From assembly GCF_041245805.1 (NCBI RefSeq), contig NZ_CP162490.1, forward strand, positions 2,085,001-2,149,000: a DNA stretch of 64,000 nucleotides, given 5' to 3'. The position numbers were made by a program, and so were the translations under genes. The notes under the pieces were generated by a model. It worked only from the letters and a program-made list of their open reading frames with translations, was not told the DNA's origin and ran no database searches. Shown here in pieces: positions 43,859 to 52,229 of the stretch. The DNA comes from Xanthomonas sp. DAR 34887 (lineage in GTDB: Bacteria; Pseudomonadota; Gammaproteobacteria; Xanthomonadales; Xanthomonadaceae). Numbering within the stretch: the first letter of the stretch is position 1; every line of letters starts with the position of its first letter.

Positions 43859-45532
43859 TTGTCCAATCGTAAGATCGTTGCGGCTGCGGTTGTCGTCGCA
43901 CTCACTGCCGTTGTCGGCTATTTCCTGTCCGGTTATCTGGTGCTGCTGCTGCTCAAGCTGGACACGCGCCTGTTCGGTCTGGGGACCTATTACGAATATG
44001 TGCATGCCGTCGGCCTGCCGCAGGTCGCGCCCTTCGTCGGCAAGATCAAGTGGGCCGGCTACCTGGGCTTCGGTTTGCCCGGGTTGCTGTGCCTGCTGAC
44101 CCTGGTCTTGATGTTCAAGCCGCGCAAGCAGGCCTTGCACGGCGACGCCCGTTTCGCCGGTGCCGCCGACCTGGCCAAGCACGGCCTGTTCAAACAGAGC
44201 GGCAACGGCATCGTGGTCGGCAAGTTCCGAGGCAAGCTGGTGCGCCTGAGCGGGCAGCAGTTCGTCATCCTGGCCGCACCCACCCGTTCCGGCAAGGGCG
44301 TCGGCGTGGTGATCCCGAACCTGCTCGAGTACCAGGAATCGGTGGTGGTCCTGGACATCAAGCAGGAGAACTTCGACCTCACCAGCGGCTGGCGCGCCAG
44401 CCAGGGGCAGGAGGTGTTCCTGTTCAATCCGTTCGCCGAAGATCGGCGTACGCATCGCTGGAATCCGCTCAGCTACGTGTCCGACGACCCGGCGTTTCGC
44501 GTCTCCGATCTGATGAGCATCGCCGCGATGCTGTATCCGGATGGGTCGGACGACCAGAAGTTCTGGGTCAGCCAGGCGCGCAATGCGTTCATGGCGTTCG
44601 CGCTGTACCTGTTCGAGAACTGGGACGACGAGCGCAACATCGGCTTCCCGGGCGGCCTGGGCACCCCGACACTGGGAGCGATCTACCGCCTGTCCTCGGG
44701 CGACGGCAGTGACCTGAAGAAATACCTGAAGTCGCTGTCGGAGCGACGCTTCCTCAGCAGCAACGCCAGGTCGGCGTTCTCCAACATGCTGTCGCAGGCC
44801 GAGGAGACCTTCGCCTCGATCCTGGGAACGTTGAAGGAGCCGCTCAACGCCTGGATCAATCCGGTGCTCGATGCGGCCACCAGCGACAACGACTTCCTGC
44901 TGACCGACCTGCGCAAGAAGAAGATGACCATCTACATCGGCATCCAGCCCAACAAGCTGGCCGAGAGCCGCCTGATCATCAACCTGTTCTTCAGCCAGAT
45001 CATCAACCTCAACACCAAGGAGCTGCCCAAGAGCAACCCGGCGTTGAAGTACCAATGTCTGCTGCTGATGGACGAGTTCACCGCGATCGGCAAGGTCGAC
45101 ATCATCGCCTCGGCGGTGTCATACATGGCTGGCTACAATGTCCGCCTTCTGCCGATCATCCAGAGCATGGCGCAGCTGGACGCGACCTATGGCAAGGACG
45201 TGTCGCGGACCATCATCACGAACCATGCACTGCAGATCCTCTACGCTCCGCGCGAGCAGCAGGATGCCAACGATTACTCGGAGATGCTCGGCTACACCAC
45301 CTTCCGCAAACAGAACGTGACGCGCGGCAAGGACGTGACCCGCAGCGTGTCGGAGGAGAGGAGGGCGTTGATGCTGCCGCAGGAACTCAAGGCAATGGGG
45401 AACGATCACGAGGTGTTCCTGTACGAGGGCATCCCGCATCCTGTGAAGTGCGACAAGATCAAGTACTACAAGGACAGGTACTTCACCTCGCGTTTGATGG
45501 ACAAGGTCGATGTGCCTAAAATTGCACTGTAG
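43859..45532 (+). CDS. virD4: Type IV secretion coupling protein VirD4
   Basis: A 557-residue inner-membrane ATPase that recruits substrates to the T4SS. Two N-terminal membrane helices (about residues 5-30 and 65-85), then Walker A APTRSGKGVGV (about 139-149) and Walker B LLLMDEF (about 399-405), with the all-alpha domain between. In Xanthomonas systems this domain recognises the XVIPCD tail of antibacterial effectors. The start is TTG at 43859 behind a strong AGGGAGGATAGGGG. Its DNA is GC-rich like the chromosome, unlike the virB genes. Confidence 0.95.
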   Translation: MSNRKIVAAAVVVALTAVVGYFLSGYLVLLLLKLDTRLFGLGTYYEYVHAVGLPQVAPFVGKIKWAGYLGFGLPGLLCLLTLVLMFKPRKQALHGDARFAGAADLAKHGLFKQSGNGIVVGKFRGKLVRLSGQQFVILAAPTRSGKGVGVVIPNLLEYQESVVVLDIKQENFDLTSGWRASQGQEVFLFNPFAEDRRTHRWNPLSYVSDDPAFRVSDLMSIAAMLYPDGSDDQKFWVSQARNAFMAFALYLFENWDDERNIGFPGGLGTPTLGAIYRLSSGDGSDLKKYLKSLSERRFLSSNARSAFSNMLSQAEETFASILGTLKEPLNAWINPVLDAATSDNDFLLTDLRKKKMTIYIGIQPNKLAESRLIINLFFSQIINLNTKELPKSNPALKYQCLLLMDEFTAIGKVDIIASAVSYMAGYNVRLLPIIQSMAQLDATYGKDVSRTIITNHALQILYAPREQQDANDYSEMLGYTTFRKQNVTRGKDVTRSVSEERRALMLPQELKAMGNDHEVFLYEGIPHPVKCDKIKYYKDRYFTSRLMDKVDVPKIAL

Positions 45533-45707
45533 GGACGTGGAGCTTGAAGAGTGTGACGCTTGTCGCCTTATGCGGATCGGCACTGCTAAATTCGTGACTT
45601 AATTCACCTACGGCTTGACTCCCGGGTTAGCAGTAGGCACATTAAGCTCGCATCAAGCTTTCATTTGAACGGAACAGGGGCGCCGCTGAGACAGGGCGCA
45701 GGATGGG

Positions 45708-45839
45708 ATGTACATGGAAAGTAAAGTTAAGATGGACTGCGTAAAACTTGACTTTTCTTCGAAGGCTAGAGCAGCTGCTGTTTTTGCAGGCTCTGGGTCT
45801 CGACGCTTGCTGCCTGATTATATCTACGGTCACTCTTAA
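45708..45839 (+). CDS. Candidate 43-residue small ORF in the virB7 leader
   Basis: ATG at 45708 (alternative 45714) behind AGGATGGG. The product starts MYMESKVKMDCVKLDF, has a basic centre (SSKARAAAVFAGSGSRR) and ends LLPDYIYGHS. Its codon use looks protein-like, but it is short and nothing known is recognised. It lies 84 bases before virB7, so it might be a leader peptide or a chance frame. Confidence 0.35.
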   Translation: MYMESKVKMDCVKLDFSSKARAAAVFAGSGSRRLLPDYIYGHS

Positions 45840-45887
45840 TTCCAGTGGAGTTAGGGGGGAGCGTTGCTATGCGCGCTTCCTTAACGC

Positions 45888-45902
45888 GACAAAATATTTG
45901 TC
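45888..45902. promoter_or_regulatory. Palindrome GACAAA-ATA-TTTGTC upstream of virB7
   Basis: Six-base perfect arms around three bases, 21 bases before the virB7 start. AT-rich and symmetrical, so a candidate operator or RNA hairpin controlling virB7 expression. Confidence 0.45.
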
Positions 45903-45923
45903 ATTATTGATGGAGATTAAAGC

Positions 45924-46337
45924 GTGAATCAAGCGCGTTTATTGAAGCTGTTTGGTGTCTTGGCAGCGACTGTCGTGTTAGGCGCTTGCGCTACTAAGCC
46001 AGCTGCCGATTTCCGTGGCCGTTGGAAGCCCGTGAATCGGTTTGCTGATGCTCCAATGGAGTTGCCCCTTTATTCGTCGTACGTCTATCAGCCAACGCCG
46101 ATGGATGGGACACTAAAAACCATGTTGGAGCGCTGGGCGAAGGACTCCAATATGACCCTGGCATATAACGTGGCGTCCGACTATACGTTGTATTCTGCAG
46201 TCACAAAAATTGGCACCACAAGTATCAAGCAGGCGGTAGACGAACTGAGCGCTGTCTACGCCGCTCAAGGTATACGGGTAACAGTGGCAGGTAATCAAAT
46301 CGTGGCTCAGCCTGCTAGTTCTCAGGTGGTCAACTAG
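45924..46337 (+). CDS. virB7: VirB7 lipoprotein with C-terminal N0-like domain
   Basis: A 137-residue lipoprotein. The lipobox LGAC gives lipidated Cys22 in the outer membrane. The region about 35-50 is the VirB9-contacting segment. A globular C-terminal domain (about 57-130) with DGTLKTMLERWAKDSNMTLAY and TSIKQAVDELSAVYAAQGIR resembles the N0/STN fold of secretins. Typical VirB7 proteins are about 50 residues; this extended form is known from Xanthomonas citri, where it forms an outer ring of the core complex. Start is GTG at 45924. Confidence 0.92.
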   Translation: MNQARLLKLFGVLAATVVLGACATKPAADFRGRWKPVNRFADAPMELPLYSSYVYQPTPMDGTLKTMLERWAKDSNMTLAYNVASDYTLYSAVTKIGTTSIKQAVDELSAVYAAQGIRVTVAGNQIVAQPASSQVVN

Positions 46338-46418
46338 ATGCTCTTGTGGTCCGAACGGCATTGTCGTCGCTCGGAGCGCCGCTGGTTTTTGCAAAATTAA
46401 AGTAGAAGCGGATAACCC

Positions 46419-47333
46419 ATGTTCCGTAAGAAAGATTCTAGCAGTGAAAAACTGGACCAAGTGGTCGCGAAAGGAGTCAGCTACGAGCTGACCATCGCGG
46501 ATCTGGCGCAGCGCAGCCAGCGCCGTGCTTGGACGGTTGCGACAATTTCATTGGCCGTATCAGTCATGTTGGCGGGTGGCTACTACTACATGTTGCCATT
46601 GAAGGAGAAGGTGCCATATATCGTCATGGCCGATGCCTATACCGGCACCGCTACGGTCGCACGACTGCAAGGAGATTTTTACAACCAGCAGATCACTTCG
46701 AGCGAAGCAATCAATCGAAGCAACGTGGCGCAATACGTGACCGCGCGTGAATCTTACGATTCTGAAATAATGTCGCTGCGGGATTGGAACCTGGTTTTCA
46801 TTATGTCTACACCCGCGGTCGGGGCTGGACATAGGCAGCTTTATATGGAGAACAACCCAGACAGTCCATATGTGAAATATGGGAAAGGCCGGGCGATACG
46901 AGTAAAGATCCTTAGTATCACCCCATTGGGGATGCGTCCTAACGGTGGTTTCCGCGGCGCGGCGGTGAGAATACAACGTAGTCTTTATGAAAAAAGCACG
47001 GGCGTCTCGACATTTTTGGATAACAAATTGGTTACGATGGCATTTACCTATAACGACAATCTGAAGATGGACGAGCAAGATCGTCTGCAAAATCCTCTGG
47101 GTTTCCAGGTGACAGAGTACCGTGTAGACAACGATTACGATAAGGCAATTCCGACCATTGAAAATCGTGCCGCTGGTGCGCCGGCAGCTGCTGCGCCGCC
47201 TGGCGTCAGTCCCTCTGCTGCCGCACCTCAATCTGCTCCAGCTATCGGTACCGAAGTCCCTGCTGCATCTGCGAACGGAACGGCGCCAGCAGAGGGAATC
47301 TCTATTGGAAATGACGGAGCACAAAGGCAATGA
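46419..47333 (+). CDS. virB8: T4SS inner-membrane protein VirB8
   Basis: A 304-residue bitopic protein with one membrane helix (about residues 36-58, TVATISLAVSVMLAGGYYYM) and the periplasmic VirB8 domain (about 80-250) including VAQYVTARESYDSEIM and NPLGFQVTEYRVDND. The C-terminal 55 residues are an Ala/Pro-rich tail beyond the usual domain. It overlaps virB9 by 4 bases. Confidence 0.93.
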   Translation: MFRKKDSSSEKLDQVVAKGVSYELTIADLAQRSQRRAWTVATISLAVSVMLAGGYYYMLPLKEKVPYIVMADAYTGTATVARLQGDFYNQQITSSEAINRSNVAQYVTARESYDSEIMSLRDWNLVFIMSTPAVGAGHRQLYMENNPDSPYVKYGKGRAIRVKILSITPLGMRPNGGFRGAAVRIQRSLYEKSTGVSTFLDNKLVTMAFTYNDNLKMDEQDRLQNPLGFQVTEYRVDNDYDKAIPTIENRAAGAPAAAAPPGVSPSAAAPQSAPAIGTEVPAASANGTAPAEGISIGNDGAQRQ

Positions 47334-48100
47334 AGCATAGGCAAAAGCTGGGGCTGCGACTGTTGTTGATGGTCATGTCGATCTGCATGGTCGGCACTGC
47401 GGCTGCGCAAGCGGTCGACTATTATGATTACAAGGCCGATCAAATCTACCAGGTTCGTGCTGGCCTCGGCATTACCACGCAAATCGAACTCAATCCAAAT
47501 GAAAAAATTTTGGATTACAGCACTGGCTTCACCAGTGGCTGGGAATTGACTCGGCGTGACAATGTTTTCTATCTAAAGCCAAAGAATGTCGACGTCGATA
47601 CCAATATGATGGTTCGGACGGAGACGCACTCTTACATTTTCGAACTCAAGGTCGTCGCCACCGACTGGCGGCAGCTGGAACAAGCTCGCCGGGCGGGTGT
47701 TCAGTATAAGATCGTCTTTAATTATCCCAGCGATACCCAGTTTTCTACCGCTCAAAGTGAAGCTAAAGAAGAGGCGAAGCCTCTGCTCAGTACTGAGTTG
47801 GCCAAAGACAGAAAGTATTACTTCGATTATTCGTATTCTACCCGTAGCCGCTTGGCCTGGCTTGTGCCGGTCAGCGTCTATGACGATGGGCGCTTTACCT
47901 ATCTGAAGTTGACGGACTCCTCCGAGTTTCAAACCGGGAATTTCCCGGCGGTTTTCGGACGTGAGAAAGAGCATGGCGAGGATTTTGTCGTCAACACCAC
48001 GGTTGAAGGAAATATGCTTGTTGTTCACGGCACCTATCCTTACTTGGTCATTAGGCATGGAAACAATGTTGTTGGTCTGCGGAGGAATGTGAAAAAATGA
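47330..48100 (+). CDS. virB9: T4SS core protein VirB9
   Basis: A 256-residue periplasmic/outer-membrane core component. Signal peptide to GTAAAQA, N-terminal domain with IYQVRAGLGITTQIELNP and TGFTSGWELTRRDNVFYLKP, and C-terminal VirB7-binding domain with LAWLVPVSVYDDGRFTYLKL and LVVHGTYPYLVIRHGNNVVGL. Overlaps at both ends with virB8 and virB10. Confidence 0.95.
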   Translation: MKHRQKLGLRLLLMVMSICMVGTAAAQAVDYYDYKADQIYQVRAGLGITTQIELNPNEKILDYSTGFTSGWELTRRDNVFYLKPKNVDVDTNMMVRTETHSYIFELKVVATDWRQLEQARRAGVQYKIVFNYPSDTQFSTAQSEAKEEAKPLLSTELAKDRKYYFDYSYSTRSRLAWLVPVSVYDDGRFTYLKLTDSSEFQTGNFPAVFGREKEHGEDFVVNTTVEGNMLVVHGTYPYLVIRHGNNVVGLRRNVKK

Positions 48101-49350
48101 GCCAGAATAATCCTCCTGAAAACAATCAAAATCGTCCTGATGCTGATGGCCGCGATGATGATTATCGCAACCAGCCCTCTCAGCACGAGGCGCAAAATCC
48201 TTATTATGCGCGGGCGCAAGCTCAAACCGTTCCAGATCTCGATGCTTCCGCACCAGAGCTACGCTCAGTAGAGGATCGGCGCCTCAATCGAAAGGCTCTG
48301 TTCTTTCTGGCCGCGATTGTTTTGGTGCTGGTGGTGCTGGCATTTTTTCTGTACCAGAACGCAATAAATCGCAATGCCACTGAAGTAAAGAAAGAGCCGA
48401 CGACGGCTATCTCTGCTCCTAGCCTGCCCAAGATGGCTGATGTACCGCCGCCCGTTGAGCAGCAGCAGGCGGCCCCGCCGATCGACTTGGCGCCGCCGCT
48501 TCCGCCTCAGGACCCTACGACGTATTCCGCTCCGGTTCGTCAGGAGCGTGAACGGCCTGCTGGTCCTACGTTGGCTGAGCGCCGCATGGCTTCTGCTGGT
48601 GGAGCTTCGCCTCAGGCATCAGGCAATGGGGAGATGACTGCCGAGCAATATTCCAATTCTCTTTTGGGCGGTCTCGCGCCAGCTCAGGGACAGGGCGATC
48701 AAGTTGGCGGCGATGCGGGCGCTAGCGCCCAGAAAATTTCCAATGCTCAGTTCATCCGGCACCCTGACGCTCTGTTGGTACGCGGCACGTACCTTCGTTG
48801 TATTTTGGAGACTCGTGTAATTACCGATCTGGCTGGTTTTACTTCATGCCTTATAACAGAGCCCGTTTATTCGATTAACGGCCGCACATTGCTGCTTCCT
48901 AAGGGATCGAAGATCTATGGGAGCTATGGTGGCGCTCCGACCGGTAAGCGCGTTGCAGTGGTGTGGGACCGGATCACCACACCTACAGGCATAGATGTGG
49001 CGATGTCGAGTCCAGGTACCGATAACCTTGGCGGCGCTGGTCACCCTGGCCAGTACAATGCGCATTGGGGCGCGCGCATTTCGTCGGCGCTGATGATCAG
49101 CCTGTTGAGCGACGCATTTAAATATGCCGCGGCCGAGTATGGTCCTGAAACTACTACTGTATCCACTTCAGGCGTGGAAGTTCAGTCTCCCTACGAAAGT
49201 GCGACTGCTCGAACGATGGAGCGTATAGCCAACGAAGCTGTCTCTGAGAATATGAAGCGTCCACCGACAGTGACCATCAATCAGGGGTCTCTGATCAACG
49301 TCTATGTAGCAAAGGACGTTGATTTCACCAACGTGCTGCCGAGAAAATAA
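48097..49350 (+). CDS. virB10: T4SS core protein VirB10
   Basis: A 417-residue protein spanning both membranes. Cytosolic N-terminus (about 1-65), one membrane helix (LFFLAAIVLVLVVLAFFLYQ), a Pro-rich periplasmic linker (about 105-160), and the C-terminal TrbI-like barrel (about 210-415). The barrel has LRCILETRVITDLAGF, LLLPKGSKIYGSYGG and RISSALMISLLSDAFKYA, the outer-membrane antenna region. It senses VirB11/VirD4 ATPase activity in related systems. Confidence 0.95.
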   Translation: MSQNNPPENNQNRPDADGRDDDYRNQPSQHEAQNPYYARAQAQTVPDLDASAPELRSVEDRRLNRKALFFLAAIVLVLVVLAFFLYQNAINRNATEVKKEPTTAISAPSLPKMADVPPPVEQQQAAPPIDLAPPLPPQDPTTYSAPVRQERERPAGPTLAERRMASAGGASPQASGNGEMTAEQYSNSLLGGLAPAQGQGDQVGGDAGASAQKISNAQFIRHPDALLVRGTYLRCILETRVITDLAGFTSCLITEPVYSINGRTLLLPKGSKIYGSYGGAPTGKRVAVVWDRITTPTGIDVAMSSPGTDNLGGAGHPGQYNAHWGARISSALMISLLSDAFKYAAAEYGPETTTVSTSGVEVQSPYESATARTMERIANEAVSENMKRPPTVTINQGSLINVYVAKDVDFTNVLPRK

Positions 49351-49361
49351 AGAGATCCAAC

Positions 49362-50396
49362 GTGGACGCTGAAGTCTCGCCATTGTCTAGCGCATCTAGC
49401 GATTTCCTGGATTACCAGTACAGCGTACTGGGAATCCAGGAATTCATGACTTCGCCTGACGTGACCGAAATCTGTATCAATCGGCCCGGCGAGGTCTACC
49501 TGGAGACGCGCAAGGGATGGCAGCAGATAGAGGTGCCGGGATTGACGTTCGAACGTGCGCGTCAATTTTGTACGGCAGTCGTCAACGAAAGTAATACTGG
49601 GCAACGAATCACGGATGCCGATCCAGTGGTTTCGTTGACGTTCCCCACGGGGCAGCGAGCGCAATTCGTGATACCTCCGGCCTGCGATGTAGGCAAGGTG
49701 TCAATTACGATTCGGCTGCCTTCAAAGCATACAAAAACACTGTCCCAATACCAGGAAGACGGCTTCTTCAATCAAATATTGGAGCATACCGGGGAAATAA
49801 GCCAGCATGACAAGGAGCTTCTCATGCTCCGTCAGTGCCGAAACTATGCTGAATTTTTTAGGCAGGCGGTGCTGTATAAAAAGAACATCGTTGTTTCCGG
49901 AGCAACCGGCAGCGGTAAAACGACGTTCATGAAGTCGCTGGTGAACCATATTCCCGCAAGTGAACGTCTTGTGACCATTGAGGATGCGCGAGAGTTATTT
50001 ATTTCGCAACCCAATGTAGTGCACTTGCTCTATTCCAAAGGTGGACAAAGTACCAGCAACGTGACCGCGAAGAGCTGCATGGAGGCATGCTTACGGATGA
50101 AGCCAGACAGGATCATTTTGGCCGAACTTCGTGGCGATGAAGCATTTTATTTCATTCGTAACTGTGCATCAGGTCACCCGGGGTCGATCACCAGCTGTCA
50201 TGCCGGTAGCCCTGATCAGACATGGGACCAGCTAGCGTTAATGGTTAAGGCATCTGCAGAGGGCTCTGGCTTGGAGTTCAACGTTATCAAGCGCCTATTG
50301 ATGATGACAATCGATGTGGTCGTTCATATCAAAGCCCACGAAGGGAATCGTTACATCACCGGAATTGATTTCAATCCAGAGAGGAGCTTTCAATGA
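49362..50396 (+). CDS. virB11: T4SS ATPase VirB11
   Basis: A 344-residue hexameric traffic ATPase. N-terminal domain with EFMTSPDVTEICINRPGEVY, Walker A GATGSGKTTFMKSL (about residues 184-197), Asp box TIEDARELF and Walker B-like PDRIILAELRGDEA. Start is GTG at 49362, 12 bases after virB10. Confidence 0.96.
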   Translation: MDAEVSPLSSASSDFLDYQYSVLGIQEFMTSPDVTEICINRPGEVYLETRKGWQQIEVPGLTFERARQFCTAVVNESNTGQRITDADPVVSLTFPTGQRAQFVIPPACDVGKVSITIRLPSKHTKTLSQYQEDGFFNQILEHTGEISQHDKELLMLRQCRNYAEFFRQAVLYKKNIVVSGATGSGKTTFMKSLVNHIPASERLVTIEDARELFISQPNVVHLLYSKGGQSTSNVTAKSCMEACLRMKPDRIILAELRGDEAFYFIRNCASGHPGSITSCHAGSPDQTWDQLALMVKASAEGSGLEFNVIKRLLMMTIDVVVHIKAHEGNRYITGIDFNPERSFQ

Positions 50397-50474
50397 TCCG
50401 TTTCAATCATCGATCGCTAACTTTCCCTGTAGTAGGAGATTCGATACACGTCGCTGGAGCCGGGAGTCAGTGCC

Positions 50475-51374
50475 ATGCTTCCAGGATTTGAAATGCTTGC
50501 ATGCGGTGACATGGCGACGCCGATGTCGGTGATGCAACATGTCGTACACGTGGAGTCGTCCTATAATCCATACGCCATAGGCGTAGTGGGCGGACGGCTT
50601 GTACGTCAACCCCAGAATCTTGCAGAGGCTCTTTCCACCGTTCAGATGCTGGAAGACAAAGGCTACAACTTCTCGGTGGGCCTTGCCCAGGTCAATCGTT
50701 ACAACCTTACCAAATATGGTTTGCAGACGTACGAACAGGCATTCCAGCAATGCCCTAACCTGAAGGCGGGTTCGGCGATCCTTTCCGAATGCTATCGGCG
50801 TTCGGGAAATGACTGGGGTAAAGCGTTCAGTTGCTACTATTCCGGTAACTTTGTGACGGGCTTTCGTCATGGTTACGTGCAGAAAATATACAATTCGATT
50901 GCCAGAAACACCGCGCAGAATGGTGTTGCGCCAATTCCTTTGGCGGGCGCGAACGTGGTCCGGCCTGGCAAAGCAGTGACAACAATCGCTCCTAATCGCG
51001 CCTTGTCGCGTGTGGTAGGTGATAAGTCCGCCGAAATTGATGCGCCGCCTGATCCTGCGCAGGTTTTTGCAGCACAGAAGCAGTCTGTGGCTCCAGCGCT
51101 GACGCAGCTTTCGAGTAGTGAGAATTCCCATTCAACGGGCGCCGAGGCCACCAATGGGAGCGTTGACGCCAAGTCAGCGGGCACGCGAAATGGCTTGGGA
51201 GCAGTGGGCGGTGCGGCCGGAGGCGAGGAAGTGGCTATACTCATGGGGTCTACTCAAGCTCCCGTCATGCTGGGGGCGGCTTCTGCTAAACCAGTCGCAC
51301 AGCCATCAGCTCCGGTTGTCACACCGTCCCAAAAGCCAGCCGTAATCAGGGGGGATGCAGCGTTTGTTTTCTAG
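50475..51374 (+). CDS. virB1: T4SS lytic transglycosylase VirB1
   Basis: A 299-residue protein with an SLT domain (about 5-145). The catalytic Glu is in VVHVESSYNPYA, followed by FSVGLAQVNRYN and CYYSGNF. It opens peptidoglycan for T4SS assembly. The C-terminal half (about 160-299) is low-complexity Ala/Pro/Ser-rich. No signal peptide is obvious at this start, a point to check; the 79-base gap upstream holds no better start. Confidence 0.88.
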   Translation: MLPGFEMLACGDMATPMSVMQHVVHVESSYNPYAIGVVGGRLVRQPQNLAEALSTVQMLEDKGYNFSVGLAQVNRYNLTKYGLQTYEQAFQQCPNLKAGSAILSECYRRSGNDWGKAFSCYYSGNFVTGFRHGYVQKIYNSIARNTAQNGVAPIPLAGANVVRPGKAVTTIAPNRALSRVVGDKSAEIDAPPDPAQVFAAQKQSVAPALTQLSSSENSHSTGAEATNGSVDAKSAGTRNGLGAVGGAAGGEEVAILMGSTQAPVMLGAASAKPVAQPSAPVVTPSQKPAVIRGDAAFVF

Positions 51375-51435
51375 TTCCGGGAACGGCCGACCCGGAGCTT
51401 CATCAAAAAGTTGGGCCTAACAAGGAGAAACAAAA

Positions 51436-51831
51436 ATGAAGCGCGCTAATTTCAATACTTCTGAAGCTCGCAACGCTGTCAAAGCGTTCCTCAAGGCTGC
51501 GGTTTTTGTCGCCGCGCTGACGGCGCCCACCGCCTTCGCTAGCGGTACCTTTGGTGGAACGGATACCAAGACTTGTGAATTTTTCACAAACATAATGGGG
51601 CTGTTGAATATTGCATCGATTGCGGTCGTGACCATCGCCGTGATTTTCGCCGGTTACCAAATCGGATTCGCTCACAAGCGAATTGGCGACGTTGCGCCGC
51701 TTCTCATTGGTGGCGTTTTGATTGGTGCCGCAGGCCAGATCGCTCGCATGCTGCTGGGCAGCAAGGCCGGCGGCACTTGCTCTGCGGTTGACGCCTACAT
51801 CTCGCATGCATTGCCATATTTGAACGTCTGA
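51436..51831 (+). CDS. virB2: T4SS major pilin VirB2
   Basis: A 131-residue pilin precursor. A long signal (KAFLKAAVFVAALTAPTAFA) then two hydrophobic helices (NIMGLLNIASIAVVTIAVIF and VAPLLIGGVLIGAAGQIARM) joined by the basic cytoplasmic loop HKRIGD. Two Cys (TKTCEFF, GTCSAV) are present in the mature part. AGGAGA RBS. The stop overlaps virB3. Confidence 0.93.
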   Translation: MKRANFNTSEARNAVKAFLKAAVFVAALTAPTAFASGTFGGTDTKTCEFFTNIMGLLNIASIAVVTIAVIFAGYQIGFAHKRIGDVAPLLIGGVLIGAAGQIARMLLGSKAGGTCSAVDAYISHALPYLNV

Positions 51832-52136
51832 TGAAAAAGAACGTTGTGTTTCGCGGCTGTACGCGCCCTGCGATGCTTCTCGGGGTCCCTTATGTTCCTT
51901 TTTTTATAGGGGCGGGCGGAACGTTGGTTTTTTCTATGTATACAAATATGTTGTACATGTTTTTCATTCCAGTCATCATTTTAATTTTGCGACAGATGGC
52001 TAGGCGTGACGAGATGATATTTCGTCTGCTGGGCTTGCGCTGGCAATTCAAGTTCAGGGCCAGAAATATTCGGTTCAATTCAGGGAAGTGGGTTTTCACA
52101 CCCAACAGCTACCGGAAATCCCCACCTCCACGATAA
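51831..52136 (+). CDS. virB3: T4SS inner-membrane protein VirB3
   Basis: A 101-residue membrane protein with two N-terminal hydrophobic segments (LGVPYVPFFIGAGGTLVFSM, NMLYMFFIPVIILIL) and a conserved RRDEMIFRLLG stretch. Its stop codon lies in the loop of a long hairpin (52118-52149). Confidence 0.9.
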   Translation: MKKNVVFRGCTRPAMLLGVPYVPFFIGAGGTLVFSMYTNMLYMFFIPVIILILRQMARRDEMIFRLLGLRWQFKFRARNIRFNSGKWVFTPNSYRKSPPPR

Positions 52137-52187
52137 CGGAGGTGGGGATCGAGGTTGGGAAGTCGTCGCCAGTAGGCGTCGACTTCC
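52118..52187 (+). promoter_or_regulatory. Two tandem hairpins between virB3 and virB4
   Basis: Hairpin 1: ATCCCCACCTCC, loop ACGATAAC (52130-52137) holding the virB3 TAA, GGAGGTGGGGAT; a perfect 12-bp stem. Hairpin 2: GGAAGTCGTCGCC (52158-52170), loop AGTA, GGCGTCGACTTCC (52175-52187), one mismatch in 13. No T run follows either, so attenuation, RNA processing or stability control is more likely than simple termination. Confidence 0.75.
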
Positions 52188-52229
52188 TTATTGCATTAAA
52201 GAATCATCCACAGGGGTTTAGGTAAAGCG

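Larger units (their letters stand above)
45533..45923. other. 391-base virD4-virB7 intergenic region
   Basis: A less GC-rich region than virD4. It contains a candidate 43-residue ORF (45708-45839), a near-palindrome at 45888-45902 and several GGA triplets near the virB7 start. Two TTGACT hexamers (about 45614 and 45749) could be -35 boxes but lack a good -10 at standard spacing. Confidence 0.5.

Noticed and set aside
50393..50491. 32-codon frame starting in the virB11 stop and running into virB1
   Set aside because: No ribosome-binding site of its own, no family and out of phase with virB1; best seen as chance.
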